Positions 1 through 7,934 of a stretch of 64,000 nucleotides of DNA are shown here, piece by piece. Location of the stretch: NCBI RefSeq assembly GCF_900109825.1, contig NZ_FOBL01000003.1:1-64000 (forward strand). Reading direction: 5' to 3'. Below the pieces are notes generated by a model. The model made no database searches, was not told the DNA's origin, and saw nothing but the letters and a program-made list of their open reading frames with translations. Every line of letters begins with the position of its first letter. Position 1 is the first letter of the stretch. The position numbers and the translations under genes were made by a program. The stretch is from Alkalibacterium putridalgicola (GTDB lineage Bacteria; Bacillota; Bacilli; Lactobacillales; Carnobacteriaceae_A).

Positions 1-240
1 TAAGACCTTTTTTAGGATATCATTGTCTGTCTTAAGACGGGCATTCTCTGCTTTGATTTTTTCGATATCTGCTTCAGAATACCCGGTTTTTTCATCCGTG
101 GAATATTTTTTGATCCACCGATAAATGGTTTGTTCTGCTATGCCATGTTCCTCACTTAAATTCTTTACTGAATGACCATTTTCGTACAAACTGACTAGCG
201 TTTTCTTATAGTCGACATCATAGGTTCTTCGGTTTGACAT
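1..240 (-). CDS. IS3-family transposase OrfA, N-terminal 80 residues (partial)
   Basis: Reading from ATG at 240 gives an 80-residue open frame that continues off the left edge. It starts MSNRRTYDVDYKKTLVSLY and has an N-terminal helix-turn-helix (about residues 10-50, with the GIAEQTIYRWIKKY recognition region). A charged, leucine-containing coiled-coil stretch follows (KIKAENARLKTDNDILKKVL). This is the architecture of IS3/IS150 OrfA, which binds the IS ends and is joined to the OrfB integrase by programmed frameshifting. AAAGGAG lies a suitable distance upstream of the start. OrfB should lie left of the window. Confidence 0.85.
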   Translation of the reverse strand, partial: MSNRRTYDVDYKKTLVSLYENGHSVKNLSEEHGIAEQTIYRWIKKYSTDEKTGYSEADIEKIKAENARLKTDNDILKKVL

Positions 241-303
241 CGATAGACACTCCTTTTCGATAGTTTATATTCTATCAAAACGTGTCCAGGATTTCATACT
301 AAC
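1..303 (-). mobile_element. IS3-family insertion sequence, one end, cut by the window edge
   Basis: The segment contains the 5' part of an IS3-family transposase orfA on the minus strand, preceded by about 60 bp of non-coding sequence. The element probably ends near 300, where reading on the minus strand gives TGTTAGTATGAAATCCTGG, a TG-starting candidate terminal inverted repeat. The other end is outside the window, so the exact boundary and target duplication cannot be checked. Confidence 0.7.
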
Positions 304-496
304 ATCAATCAGCGCCAGACTTTTATATATTCTCATTCCATTCATCTCCACTTATTTATTTAGTGTTTCCATTATAATCAGATGATTCAGGCTTTAAATT
401 TAGCCGTGTCTCTTGATTATACGACATGGAGATATTATTTCAACAGGCCTCTAACCTTTTCCTTAAAATTAGAGAGGGTTAGTCACTTTAACATGG

Positions 497-544
497 AAAA
501 AACACGTGCTCATCTTTGGCATTAAAGACGAACACGTGCTTTTG
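497..544 (-). terminator. Rho-independent terminator after the SDR gene
   Basis: On the minus strand a long, slightly imperfect hairpin (arms containing GCACGTG and CACGTG, with GTCTTT/AAAGAT inner pairs) is followed by a run of six T. It lies just past the stop of the SDR gene. Confidence 0.8.
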
Positions 545-556
545 CAAAGTGATTCA

Positions 557-1357
557 TTAGCGCATAACAGAGCCGCCTGAAATCTTGACAGCTTCTCCAA
601 CGATGTTTTCTGCAGCGTCTGACAGTAAGAAGGCGATCGTATTCGCCACTTCTTTTGGCGTAGATATACGTCCAGAAGGCAAGTTCTTGCTTTCGATATC
701 AAACTGTTCTTCAAAGCTATGGTTTTCACGTTCACCTTTTGAACGGATACCTGATCTTCCCATCTCGGTGTCGACATATCCTGGACAGACTGCATTCACT
801 CGGACATTGTGTTCAATAGCTTCTAATGCAAAGGACTGGGTAAAGCCGTTGAGCGCGAACTTCGATCCGACATAAGCAGTTCCGGCATAGGTCCCTCTAA
901 GTCCAGACAGAGAGGAGACGTTTACGATGGCCCCTTCGTTATGTTCTTTCATCGTTTTGTAAATTTGCTGAGATAAAAGGATGGGGACCGTGTAGTTGAG
1001 ATGCATGATGCGCTCCAGCACGTCCTGAGTCAGCTCTTCTACTACACTGCCTCCCGAAATACCGGCTGAATTTACTAATAAGGTGATCGGTCCCAGTTTT
1101 TCCTGTGCCGTCTGCACCAGTTTATCTCTGTCATCTGCTTCGGCCAAGTCAGCAACGACCAGCTCGACTTTCGCATACGGCTGCTCGCTCTGAATCTCTT
1201 CTTTAAGCTGATTTAATACCTCTTCTTTTCTCCCGGTGATCGTTATATCCGCACCCATAGCGGCCAGTACTTTCGCCGTTTCGTAACCGATCCCGCCGGT
1301 CGCTCCGGTGACCAGCGCATGCTTACCCGTGAAAACGTTAGATGAAAATAAAGACAT
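557..1357 (-). CDS. SDR-family NAD(P)-dependent oxidoreductase (FabG-like)
   Basis: The 266-residue protein is a classical short-chain dehydrogenase/reductase. The cofactor motif TGATGGIG is at 17-24, NSAG at 96-99, the catalytic Ser at 148/149 and YxxxK at 162-166, and the C-terminal half has the PGYVDTEM segment expected after the active site. Length and motif spacing fit FabG-type 3-oxoacyl reductases, but the substrate cannot be read from sequence, and the gene is not next to fatty-acid genes. AAGGAGG precedes the ATG. It has its own terminator and appears monocistronic. An alcohol or sugar dehydrogenase of the same superfamily is equally possible. Confidence 0.85.
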   Translation of the reverse strand: MSLFSSNVFTGKHALVTGATGGIGYETAKVLAAMGADITITGRKEEVLNQLKEEIQSEQPYAKVELVVADLAEADDRDKLVQTAQEKLGPITLLVNSAGISGGSVVEELTQDVLERIMHLNYTVPILLSQQIYKTMKEHNEGAIVNVSSLSGLRGTYAGTAYVGSKFALNGFTQSFALEAIEHNVRVNAVCPGYVDTEMGRSGIRSKGERENHSFEEQFDIESKNLPSGRISTPKEVANTIAFLLSDAAENIVGEAVKISGGSVMR

Positions 1358-1421
1358 AGTATTCCTCCTTAGTTATTTTAAAATGGATCCAAAATCTTTA
1401 CATACATTAACCTACTACTGA

Positions 1422-2075
1422 CTACGTGCCAACTTCTTCAATGATCCCGTTCTTCGATAAGACGGGATGTACTTTGCTGATGAAAAACCCCATCATGGGA
1501 CTGAAAATCAGCATGCCGATGACCGTCCCTTCGCGAACTGCTGGAGTTAAATCAAACATAAAGGTCAAGGATAAAGAAACAGCGATAAACAGGATATCAG
1601 CGATTTGCCTGATTACTGCGAACTTTAACGGCACTTTTTTCGTCAAGACCAGGCAGAAACTTTCGATTGGAAAAGTCACGAGGTCCAGCGTCATGACCAT
1701 ACTGACAGAAAAACTTGCCAGCACCAATGCCAGGATATAGACCAGCATAGCCACTATATAGTTACTGATCTGAACAAAGCCAAACAGATCATAATAGAAA
1801 AAATTGACTAGGATCCCGATCAGGATGCTTAAAGGGATCTGGAGAAACCGGGCAAAACCGAAATCTCTTTTCAGAACGACCAACTGCCCGAGCACAAAAG
1901 AAAGGTTCAATATCATTGCAATGGTCCCGATCTTAATGCCAGACAGTAACGATAAAGACTGGGTAGCGGCATCAAAAGCCCCGACACCTACCGCAGCTTT
2001 CAGCATAAACGTGATGGCCAAAGCCACAGTAGCCGAAAAAACTGACAACAGTGCATAGCCTTTGTAATTTTTCAT
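1422..2075 (-). CDS. YczE/YyaS/YitT-family integral membrane protein
   Basis: A 217-residue, very hydrophobic protein with about five or six predicted membrane helices. The pattern of an N-terminal helix, a glycine-rich GVGAFDAATQSLS segment and a C-terminal MMGFFISK region resembles the YczE/YitT membrane family. Members of that family have poorly defined function; some sit next to surfactin or transporter regulators. The start was placed at the third in-frame candidate (MKNYKGYALL) because GGAG lies nine bases upstream; a TTG at 2090 would overlap the ribosome binding site. No operon partner. Confidence 0.65.
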   Translation of the reverse strand: MKNYKGYALLSVFSATVALAITFMLKAAVGVGAFDAATQSLSLLSGIKIGTIAMILNLSFVLGQLVVLKRDFGFARFLQIPLSILIGILVNFFYYDLFGFVQISNYIVAMLVYILALVLASFSVSMVMTLDLVTFPIESFCLVLTKKVPLKFAVIRQIADILFIAVSLSLTFMFDLTPAVREGTVIGMLIFSPMMGFFISKVHPVLSKNGIIEEVGT

Positions 2076-2228
2076 TGTTTTCATCTCCAAATATTTTTAA
2101 GAAACTAAATTTATTTTTTATAGCTGTTCACCGTCAGTTTAGCACATCTGTCTCTCTAGTTCACACTCATTGTTTCATTAATCTGGTTTACTGCTATATC
2201 TTTTTAGATAATGATGAAATCAAGTGAC

Positions 2229-2257
2229 TTGAAATAAACAAGAAGGTCGGATACTAT
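2229..2257 (+). promoter_or_regulatory. Sigma-A-type promoter for the GNAT gene
   Basis: TTGAAA at 2229-2234, a 17-bp spacer, and TACTAT at 2252-2257, about 48 bp before the start codon at 2305. Confidence 0.6.
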
Positions 2258-2304
2258 TAATACACTTATGTTCAGTTTTAAAAAAAGATTTAGAGGAGAT
2301 TATT

Positions 2305-2823
2305 ATGGTTCAAAACGTTTATTTAAAACCTACAGAAAAAGAAGATATCGACTACCTGCTTACGCTAATGAAAAATCCGGAAATTATGGATTACTGGTTC
2401 AGCGAACCTTACACCAATAAAGAAAAATTCACTTCTTCTTTTGATGAACGGCAAAAAGATGAGTCGACAAGACAGTTTATTGCTTATGTCGGTGACGAAA
2501 AAATCGGATACACCAGTCTCTTTCATATCAATCCGCGTCACCGGACAGCTGTTTTTGCGATCATGCTGGATCAGAACAGTCAGGGAAAGGGTTACGCTGA
2601 AGAAGTTGTTAGAAGCGTTGTCGATTACGGTTTCTATCAGCTGAACCTGAATAAGATCACACTTGATGTGGTGGATTTCAACGAAAAAGCTGTTCATATT
2701 TATGAAAAAGTTGGGTTTGAAGTTGAAGGCAAGAAAAACCAGCAGTATTTCATCAAAGGAACCTATCACACTAGTTTATCAATGGGGCTACTTAGAGAAA
2801 AGTATGCGCGTGTTTCAGAGTAA
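2305..2823 (+). CDS. GNAT-family N-acetyltransferase, SpeG-like
   Basis: The 172-residue protein transfers an acetyl group from acetyl-CoA to an amine. The acetyl-CoA loop is visible as QNSQGKGYAEEVVR (about residues 92-105), followed by the LNLNKITLDVVDFNEKAVHI strand-helix and the YEKVGFEVEGK segment typical of GNATs. The overall pattern (MDYWFSEPY near residue 30, long acidic N-terminal half) resembles spermidine/diamine N-acetyltransferase SpeG, so polyamine detoxification is a reasonable guess, but ribosomal-protein or antibiotic acetylation is not excluded. AGAGGAG is well placed. Own promoter at 2229-2257. Confidence 0.75.
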   Translation: MVQNVYLKPTEKEDIDYLLTLMKNPEIMDYWFSEPYTNKEKFTSSFDERQKDESTRQFIAYVGDEKIGYTSLFHINPRHRTAVFAIMLDQNSQGKGYAEEVVRSVVDYGFYQLNLNKITLDVVDFNEKAVHIYEKVGFEVEGKKNQQYFIKGTYHTSLSMGLLREKYARVSE

Positions 2824-2842
2824 ATGAGGTATCTTTCTACTT

Positions 2843-2868
2843 CAAAACTTGCATCCAGCTGGCAGTTT
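2843..2868 (+). terminator. Probable terminator after the GNAT gene
   Basis: AAAACTTGC and GGCAGTTTT form a hairpin 20 bp past the stop codon, ending in a short T-rich stretch. The stem is imperfect. Confidence 0.45.
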
Positions 2869-2870
2869 TC

Positions 2871-2899
2871 TTGTTATAAAAATAGTTAATCAGTATACT
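2871..2899 (+). promoter_or_regulatory. Sigma-A-type promoter for the yghU-like gene
   Basis: TTGTTA at 2871-2876, 17-bp spacer, TATACT at 2894-2899. The start codon is 30 bp downstream. Confidence 0.6.
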
Positions 2900-2928
2900 T
2901 AATATATATCATATGAGGAGCGGATACT

Positions 2929-3714
2929 ATGTCAGATTACGAAATACCTAAAATATGGGAATGGAACAAAGATGAAAAGAATCAATTTGGTAACCAGCCA
3001 GTCGCAGGCAGTCGTTTTGAACAGACACTTCCGGTCGGCGAACATCCACTGCAGGTCTATTCATTAGGCACACCGAACGGACAGAAAGTCGCCATCATGC
3101 TGGAAGAGCTGAGTGAAGCCGGGGTCATGGAAGCTCGATACGACTTGTATAAAATCGATATTACAAAAGGTGATCAGTTCGGGAGTGACTTTGTCAGCAT
3201 CAACCCTAACTCTAAAATACCTGCCATGATGGATCATTCAACCGATGAACCGATCCGTGTCTTTGAATCAGCCAACATCCTGTTATACTTGGCAGAAAAG
3301 TTCGACCAGTTCATCCCGACTTCTCTAGCTGAGAAAACGGAAATGATGAACTGGCTGTTCTGGCAGATCGGTGCTGCGCCTTACGTCGGCGGCGGGTTCG
3401 GCCACTTCTACTCTTATGCACCCTTTGCACAGGAGTATCCGATCAACCGGTTCACAATGGAAACGAAGCGCCAGCTGGATCTTCTGGATAGACACTTAGC
3501 TGACAAGGACTACATCAACGGTGACGAATATACGATCGCGGACATGGCGATCTGGCCTTGGTACGGTCGTCTGGTTCAAGGTTCATTGTACGGCGATGCC
3601 GCTGAATTCTTAAAAGCCAACGAATATACGAACTTAAAAAAATGGGCTGACCGCATCAGTGAACGACCTGCTGTGAAACGTGCACTGGAATTAGAATACA
3701 AAGCTATCAAATAG
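2929..3714 (+). CDS. yghU: YghU-type glutathione S-transferase / disulfide-bond oxidoreductase
   Basis: The 261-residue protein matches the nu-class GST YghU. It has an extended N-terminus with KIWEWNKDEKNQFGNQP, the TPNGQKV active-site loop (48-54), the thioredoxin-fold NPNSKIPA (92-99), the glutathione-contact ESAN (113-116), and an all-helical C-terminal domain ending in a short LELEYKAIK tail. Family members reduce disulfides using two glutathiones. It is shorter than E. coli YghU (about 288), mainly at the ends. Presence in a Gram-positive implies a glutathione or substitute thiol supply, which nothing in the window provides. GAGGAG precedes the ATG. Confidence 0.88.
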   Translation: MSDYEIPKIWEWNKDEKNQFGNQPVAGSRFEQTLPVGEHPLQVYSLGTPNGQKVAIMLEELSEAGVMEARYDLYKIDITKGDQFGSDFVSINPNSKIPAMMDHSTDEPIRVFESANILLYLAEKFDQFIPTSLAEKTEMMNWLFWQIGAAPYVGGGFGHFYSYAPFAQEYPINRFTMETKRQLDLLDRHLADKDYINGDEYTIADMAIWPWYGRLVQGSLYGDAAEFLKANEYTNLKKWADRISERPAVKRALELEYKAIK

Positions 3715-3732
3715 AAGCCGAATTAAATCACT

Positions 3733-3772
3733 AAAAACCTCGAAGTGTCCAAAATGACATTTCGAGGTTTTT
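3733..3772. terminator. Bidirectional terminator between convergent genes
   Basis: AAAACCTCGAAGTGTC and GACATTTCGAGGTTTT pair as a near-perfect stem with a six-base loop, flanked by A and T runs, so it can act on both strands. It sits between yghU (+) and the EamA gene (-). Confidence 0.85.
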
Positions 3773-3812
3773 ATAGTGTAGAAAAGTATAAGCTTTTCTG
3801 CTTTCGATAATA

Positions 3813-3940
3813 TTGTCTAGCAGAACGAACCTGTCTCCGTGCGAAAAAAGAGGAATGTACCCATTGCGCGCAAGCTGCTCATTCAGGGCACATTCCCTAT
3901 TTTTCGCAGGAGCCAAGGCAGGTTCGTTCTACTTTTCTTA
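3813..3940 (-). repeat. Structured palindromic element, copy A
   Basis: A 128-bp imperfect palindrome lies directly 3' of the EamA-family gene. Outer arms of 12 bp are perfect (3822-3833 with 3919-3930). Inner stems are TGCGAAAAA/TTTTTCGCA (3840-3848 with 3900-3908), GGAATGT/ACATTCC (3852-3858 with 3890-3896) and CCC/GGG. The apical loop contains ATTGCGC and TGCTCATTC. A second copy at 53874-53999 keeps the loop and the flanks (TTGTCYAGCA on the left, CTTTTCTTA on the right), while its stems carry compensating changes. It could be a structured RNA in a 3' UTR or a palindromic mobile repeat. Strand is given as that of the adjacent upstream gene. Confidence 0.75.
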
Positions 3941-3946
3941 TCAGCT

Positions 3947-4858
3947 TTAAATATTGATCAAAATGAGTGCAATGATCGTCATAGCAATGGCCAGCTGGTT
4001 CTTAGGAGCCAGTCTTTCTCTGTAAATGAGCAGGCCGCCTATATTGATCAGGACGATGCTTCCGGCACTGTATATGGGGAAAGCCACTGAAGTCTTCAGT
4101 GTATCGAGTGACAGGATCAGAAAGTATGATGAGAATAGATTCGGAATCCCCACTGCAAAACCCGTCAGGATATCACTCAGCTTGACCTTCGCCTTTTTAT
4201 TCACAGTGTATGAGACACTGATCAAAAAGGCGACAAAGAATATCGTGAACAAGAAAACGTCTTTATAGTCATTCAAGGCATACTTCTGATAGATCTTGTT
4301 GGAAAATTCTGCCATGCCTCCAAAGATAAACAGAAGCAGCACGGTCGGTTTGAAATCGAATGTCTTGATCGACTTTTTAGACAGGTTGATCACAATGATC
4401 GATACTAAGGATAGTAGGATCCCTACCCACTGAACAGACGTCGGAAATTCCCTCCAGATAAGTATTGAGAAAATCATTGGTATAAGTATCCCTAACTTTG
4501 CGACCGTCCCGGATATCCCTACCCCACTGTCTCTGACACTTTTCTGATAGTAGACGAACGAGAGGAAAAAGAATATGCCGGCCACTGCGCCGATCAGGAT
4601 CCCCCAGATGATACTGGAATACGGGGACAAGATGTGCTGATCGTTTTCCATAAACAATGCGACATCATCTATAAAAGGCATCTCACGGACTACGCCGTCC
4701 AATAGTCTCCTATATACGATCATGATCAAACTGGTGACAAAGGCGATGAAGTAATTGGCACTTGTAATCACATAACGATTTGTATCTGTATTTTCTGTGT
4801 ATTTAAAAATAAGCGCGATCGATGCACTGCATAAAATGGATAGAAATAAATAAAACAT
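3947..4858 (-). CDS. EamA/DMT-family transporter
   Basis: A 303-residue integral membrane protein with about ten hydrophobic helices in two EamA-like halves, separated near residue 165-175 by a short basic loop (NLSKKSIKTFDFK). The last helices carry the IYSAGSIVLINIGGLLIYRERL segment typical of drug/metabolite transporters, which export small metabolites using ion gradients. The substrate is unknown. A 25-30 residue polar loop after the second helix (LDGVVREMPFIDDVALFMEN) is longer than usual. A palindromic element (copy A) lies right after its stop codon. AGGAGG precedes the start. Confidence 0.8.
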   Translation of the reverse strand: MFYLFLSILCSASIALIFKYTENTDTNRYVITSANYFIAFVTSLIMIVYRRLLDGVVREMPFIDDVALFMENDQHILSPYSSIIWGILIGAVAGIFFFLSFVYYQKSVRDSGVGISGTVAKLGILIPMIFSILIWREFPTSVQWVGILLSLVSIIVINLSKKSIKTFDFKPTVLLLFIFGGMAEFSNKIYQKYALNDYKDVFLFTIFFVAFLISVSYTVNKKAKVKLSDILTGFAVGIPNLFSSYFLILSLDTLKTSVAFPIYSAGSIVLINIGGLLIYRERLAPKNQLAIAMTIIALILINI

Positions 4859-5093
4859 AGGTCCTCCTAAAAAATCATCTTTTTCATCTGGATGTAGATA
4901 ATCGGTTTTAAGTATACCATTTATTCGAAGCTAAGGAATCATTGATCTGATGTATGATGATAATTGAGCACGATTCTCCATTCAAGTATAACTTCAAACG
5001 TAAAATTCAAAAACGTTTTTTTAAATGACTGAAACTATGATACGATAGAGGTTAAAGATCCCAATGTCCAAGCGTTTGAAAGGATGACTTCAC

Positions 5094-5834
5094 ATGAAAC
5101 CAGTAATAGGAATACCCGGAAATATTTTGACGAACTTTAGTCCTCGGTATACTAGTCTACCGATCACCTATACGCCTCACGGATTTATCGAAGGTCTTCA
5201 GACGGCTGGTGCACTGCCTGTCGTTTTTCCTATTTCCAAAGAAGAGGATGCCAAACACTATGTTAAAAGTGTCGATGCCGTCCTTTTAGCGGGTGGACAA
5301 GACGTCTCACCTTTAACTTACGGTGAAGAACCTCATATTAAATTACAGGATACTAGTCTTATACGTGACCAGTTTGAAATAGCCGTCATTAAAGAAGCCT
5401 GGACTCAAAACAAACCAGTCCTCGCTATCTGTCGCGGCCTGCAAATTTTCAATGTCGCTTTTGGCGGGACCCTATATCAGGATGTCTCTCTTATTCCTGA
5501 CTTAAACTTACAACACGTACAAGAGTCTACTCCAGAAACGGCAGCTCATTCGATCACGATCGAAAACGATTCATGGCTGGGACAGTTATACGGAGCCAAA
5601 GCGCTTGTCAATTCCTACCACCATCAAGCAATCAAACAGCTGGCGACGAATCTTCGTCCTGTTGCCTGGTCAAATGATGGATTGATCGAGGCTTTTGAAA
5701 GCAAGGACGATCAGCATATTACGGTTGGTGTCCAGTGGCACCCAGAACTGATGATCCACAACAGTGAGGCAGCACAAGGTCTTTTCAATGCTTATGTAAA
5801 AACAGTCCGTGACTGGAAAAATAACCAGGATTGA
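5094..5834 (+). CDS. Class I glutamine amidotransferase-like gamma-glutamyl hydrolase (peptidase C26, PuuD-like)
   Basis: The 246-residue protein belongs to the gamma-glutamyl-gamma-aminobutyrate hydrolase family. The nucleophile elbow AICRG places Cys at 113. The catalytic pair is in VQWHPE (His216, Glu218), with the LLAGGQDVSP oxyanion strand at 64-73 and a family-typical NSYHHQ at 173-178. It cleaves gamma-glutamyl amides in polyamine catabolism in characterised relatives. It shares no operon with other put or puu genes here, but a SpeG-like acetyltransferase lies 2.3 kb upstream. Start chosen at ATG with GAAAGGATG upstream. Confidence 0.85.
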   Translation: MKPVIGIPGNILTNFSPRYTSLPITYTPHGFIEGLQTAGALPVVFPISKEEDAKHYVKSVDAVLLAGGQDVSPLTYGEEPHIKLQDTSLIRDQFEIAVIKEAWTQNKPVLAICRGLQIFNVAFGGTLYQDVSLIPDLNLQHVQESTPETAAHSITIENDSWLGQLYGAKALVNSYHHQAIKQLATNLRPVAWSNDGLIEAFESKDDQHITVGVQWHPELMIHNSEAAQGLFNAYVKTVRDWKNNQD

Positions 5835-5924
5835 TTTTTTTATCAAATAAAATGCTCAATAGAATCTTTTAGAGTCTTTTTTATTTTATCATTTTATATC
5901 CACTCTAGACGAAAGGAAAAATCA

Positions 5925-7403
5925 TTGAAAAACAATTTTAGTGTAAAAGCGCTCGTGCTCAATCCGATTGTTGTGATTCTTTATATCATCTTCTGCTCTA
6001 TCCTTCTGAACTTTTTTGAATATGGCGGCACAGCTAGACGGGTACCCGTTCTTATTGTCATTGCCGGAAGCTTACTTGTCTGGTTCCTTTTGTGTTTGTT
6101 CTTCAGAAAGAGAATCAGAAAGCGTGCCCTTGACCAGTCAGATACTTTCAGAAAAATGAGTGCTTACTGGTTCTGGTTTGCAGTTGTTTCACTTATCGGA
6201 ATGACTGTCTATACAGGCTTTCAGACGTATCAGATCTCACAATGGTGGGGAACGCCACTTCACCGAAAAATTCGTGAATGGCAAACAGAGACGACGATAG
6301 ATCTTGAAGAAACAGATATTATCAGTCAAGGTCTAGAGGGTCTCTTAGCTGAAATCGATGCCGAAATCGATTTGCCGGAAAAACTTTATGCTTATTCAAC
6401 CGTCGAATTGGAATTCAACCGAAATGGAGACATTGAATCCCTTTATATGCCAGTAGTAGGGGAAAACGAGGAAGGACTATTCGAAAGTTTTCTTATTACG
6501 TCTACTTCCAACACCAATCAGCTCACCGTACTGAGAAATAAACCACAAGACACTTATGACACGGACGAGGATTGGCTCCTTTCTCCCCTTGTTGACACGG
6601 TAGACCAGTTACCTATTAGCGAGCTGATAAGAGAATGGCCTGAAGAAGAAATTTTTGGTATTTATTATGCGGGTTATAGAACATGGGGGTACAATACAGA
6701 GGGCATTTACTATGTGGAAGACAATGGTCCTGTAGCACTTGAGACAGCCAACGATGAGATCATTGGCTATACCGTTTCCTTATTCGTGCCGGGAAGAACA
6801 AACGACACGACACCAATGCGCTTTATTGATCGCTCATTGAGTGGTCCAGCAGAGAGTCAGGCACGTGAAACTGAACGTGAGGTATCTCTGGGCTATCAAT
6901 TGGACGACCGTCAACAGGAGGTATATTTCCTGACTGAGGAACTGGGATACCGCCTGACGGTCACTGATGCGGCTACTGGAAGCCGTTGGTACGGATTAGA
7001 CCGGACCGCTGACGGAGGGATGACTTGGGAAACTGTGAATCCTGATCCATTTGACGGACGATCTGGCGAAAGCTCAGGCATAGTCTTTTTTGATGAAGCC
7101 TTAGGTTTTTTCATCTTGTCTATGAGAAGCCAGTCTGAAGCAATTCTTTTCCGTACAGACGATGCTGGAGAAGTGGTATCTGCAGTCGCCTTTCCGGACG
7201 CGGATGTTTCTTTAAATGATAGTGAAGAAGGTATTTCTTCGCCAATACCTCAACTCCCTTATGAAGAGAACGGTTCGCTGTTCGTTCGGCTTTATCCAAA
7301 CCCCACTTCAGAATACATGCATGACACCTATTATCTTTACAAGTCTGATGACGACGGGAAAACCTGGGACTTTGTCGAAGTTATTGAAGGCAGTGAGGAT
7401 TGA
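5925..7403 (+). CDS. Membrane-anchored protein with Asp-box (BNR-like) repeats, function unknown
   Basis: A 492-residue protein starting at TTG with AAAGGAA upstream. Three hydrophobic helices are visible (about 11-31, 41-60 and 80-98), then a soluble, acidic domain. That domain carries Asp-box-like turns S/T-x-D-x-G-x-T-W at 361-369 (RTADGGMTW) and 472-481 (YKSDDDGKTW), plus a weaker RTDDAGE at 411-417. Asp boxes mark beta-propeller or sialidase-like folds, but no catalytic sialidase residues (Arg triad, RIP motif) are seen. The domain is therefore better described as an extracytoplasmic propeller-like sensor or adhesin of unknown role. No operon partner. It ends at a strong terminator. Confidence 0.6.
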   Translation: MKNNFSVKALVLNPIVVILYIIFCSILLNFFEYGGTARRVPVLIVIAGSLLVWFLLCLFFRKRIRKRALDQSDTFRKMSAYWFWFAVVSLIGMTVYTGFQTYQISQWWGTPLHRKIREWQTETTIDLEETDIISQGLEGLLAEIDAEIDLPEKLYAYSTVELEFNRNGDIESLYMPVVGENEEGLFESFLITSTSNTNQLTVLRNKPQDTYDTDEDWLLSPLVDTVDQLPISELIREWPEEEIFGIYYAGYRTWGYNTEGIYYVEDNGPVALETANDEIIGYTVSLFVPGRTNDTTPMRFIDRSLSGPAESQARETEREVSLGYQLDDRQQEVYFLTEELGYRLTVTDAATGSRWYGLDRTADGGMTWETVNPDPFDGRSGESSGIVFFDEALGFFILSMRSQSEAILFRTDDAGEVVSAVAFPDADVSLNDSEEGISSPIPQLPYEENGSLFVRLYPNPTSEYMHDTYYLYKSDDDGKTWDFVEVIEGSED

Positions 7404-7448
7404 TCTTAAACTAATAAGAAGTTCATACTCGTTATCTCGACGCAATAA

Positions 7449-7484
7449 AGCCAGAAACAGATTTTACACTGTTTCTGGCTTTTA
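7449..7484 (+). terminator. Rho-independent terminator
   Basis: GCCAGAAACAG and CTGTTTCTGGC form an 11-bp perfect stem with an eight-base loop followed by TTTTAT, downstream of the Asp-box protein gene. Confidence 0.9.
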
Positions 7485-7619
7485 TATATCTTATTAACCT
7501 ACTGATCCATGCCTCTTGTCACTGATGAGACACAACAGCATATTCCACTTTGCATTCTTTAGTGAAAGCTTTAACGGATCCCATGACGCTTAGTTCTCTT
7601 CTTGTAAGTCACAATCTTG

Positions 7620-7934
7620 TTATTTAAATACCTTTATTAGTCGATTATAAATCGTTACTACTTGAACTACTTTCTGACTCTCTTCCACGTAATAGAGAAT
7701 CAAGTAATTATCGACTATAAGCTTGCGAATGTCTTTCTCTGGAATTAAATTATATTCTTCAGAAAATTTCGGTGCCCGATAAGGATTTTCTTTCAGAGAC
7801 GGAGCTGCCTCTGTCAACTTGATTTCTAAATTGACAGCAGCAACGGGACTACTTAATTCATCAGAAATGTAAGCCGATATATTTTCTAAGTCTTTCAAAG
7901 CACGTTGAGTGAGGAAAACTCTATAGTTATTCAT
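7620..7934 (-). CDS. RelE/ParE-family toxin
   Basis: The 104-residue protein has the RelE/ParE-superfamily pattern: an N-terminal RVFLTQRALKDLENISAYI helix, a central NPYRAPKF segment, and a C-terminal beta core DIRKLIVDNYLILYYVEE with IYNRL at the end. Such toxins either cleave mRNA on the ribosome or poison gyrase; the residues do not decide which. It overlaps the upstream antitoxin gene by 8 bp, so the two are co-translated. It lies downstream of its antitoxin in the standard order. Confidence 0.8.
   Translation of the reverse strand: MNNYRVFLTQRALKDLENISAYISDELSSPVAAVNLEIKLTEAAPSLKENPYRAPKFSEEYNLIPEKDIRKLIVDNYLILYYVEESQKVVQVVTIYNRLIKVFK

Noticed and set aside
3863-3885. Relationship between the palindromic element loop and the T3 array units (both contain CATTC-like pieces)
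   Set aside because: Shared matches are only 6-8 bases, and periods and structures differ. Not enough to claim a common origin.
3839-4090. Small open frame on the plus strand in the 3.8 kb region
   Set aside because: It runs through the palindromic element and into the antisense of the EamA gene. No start site or family features.
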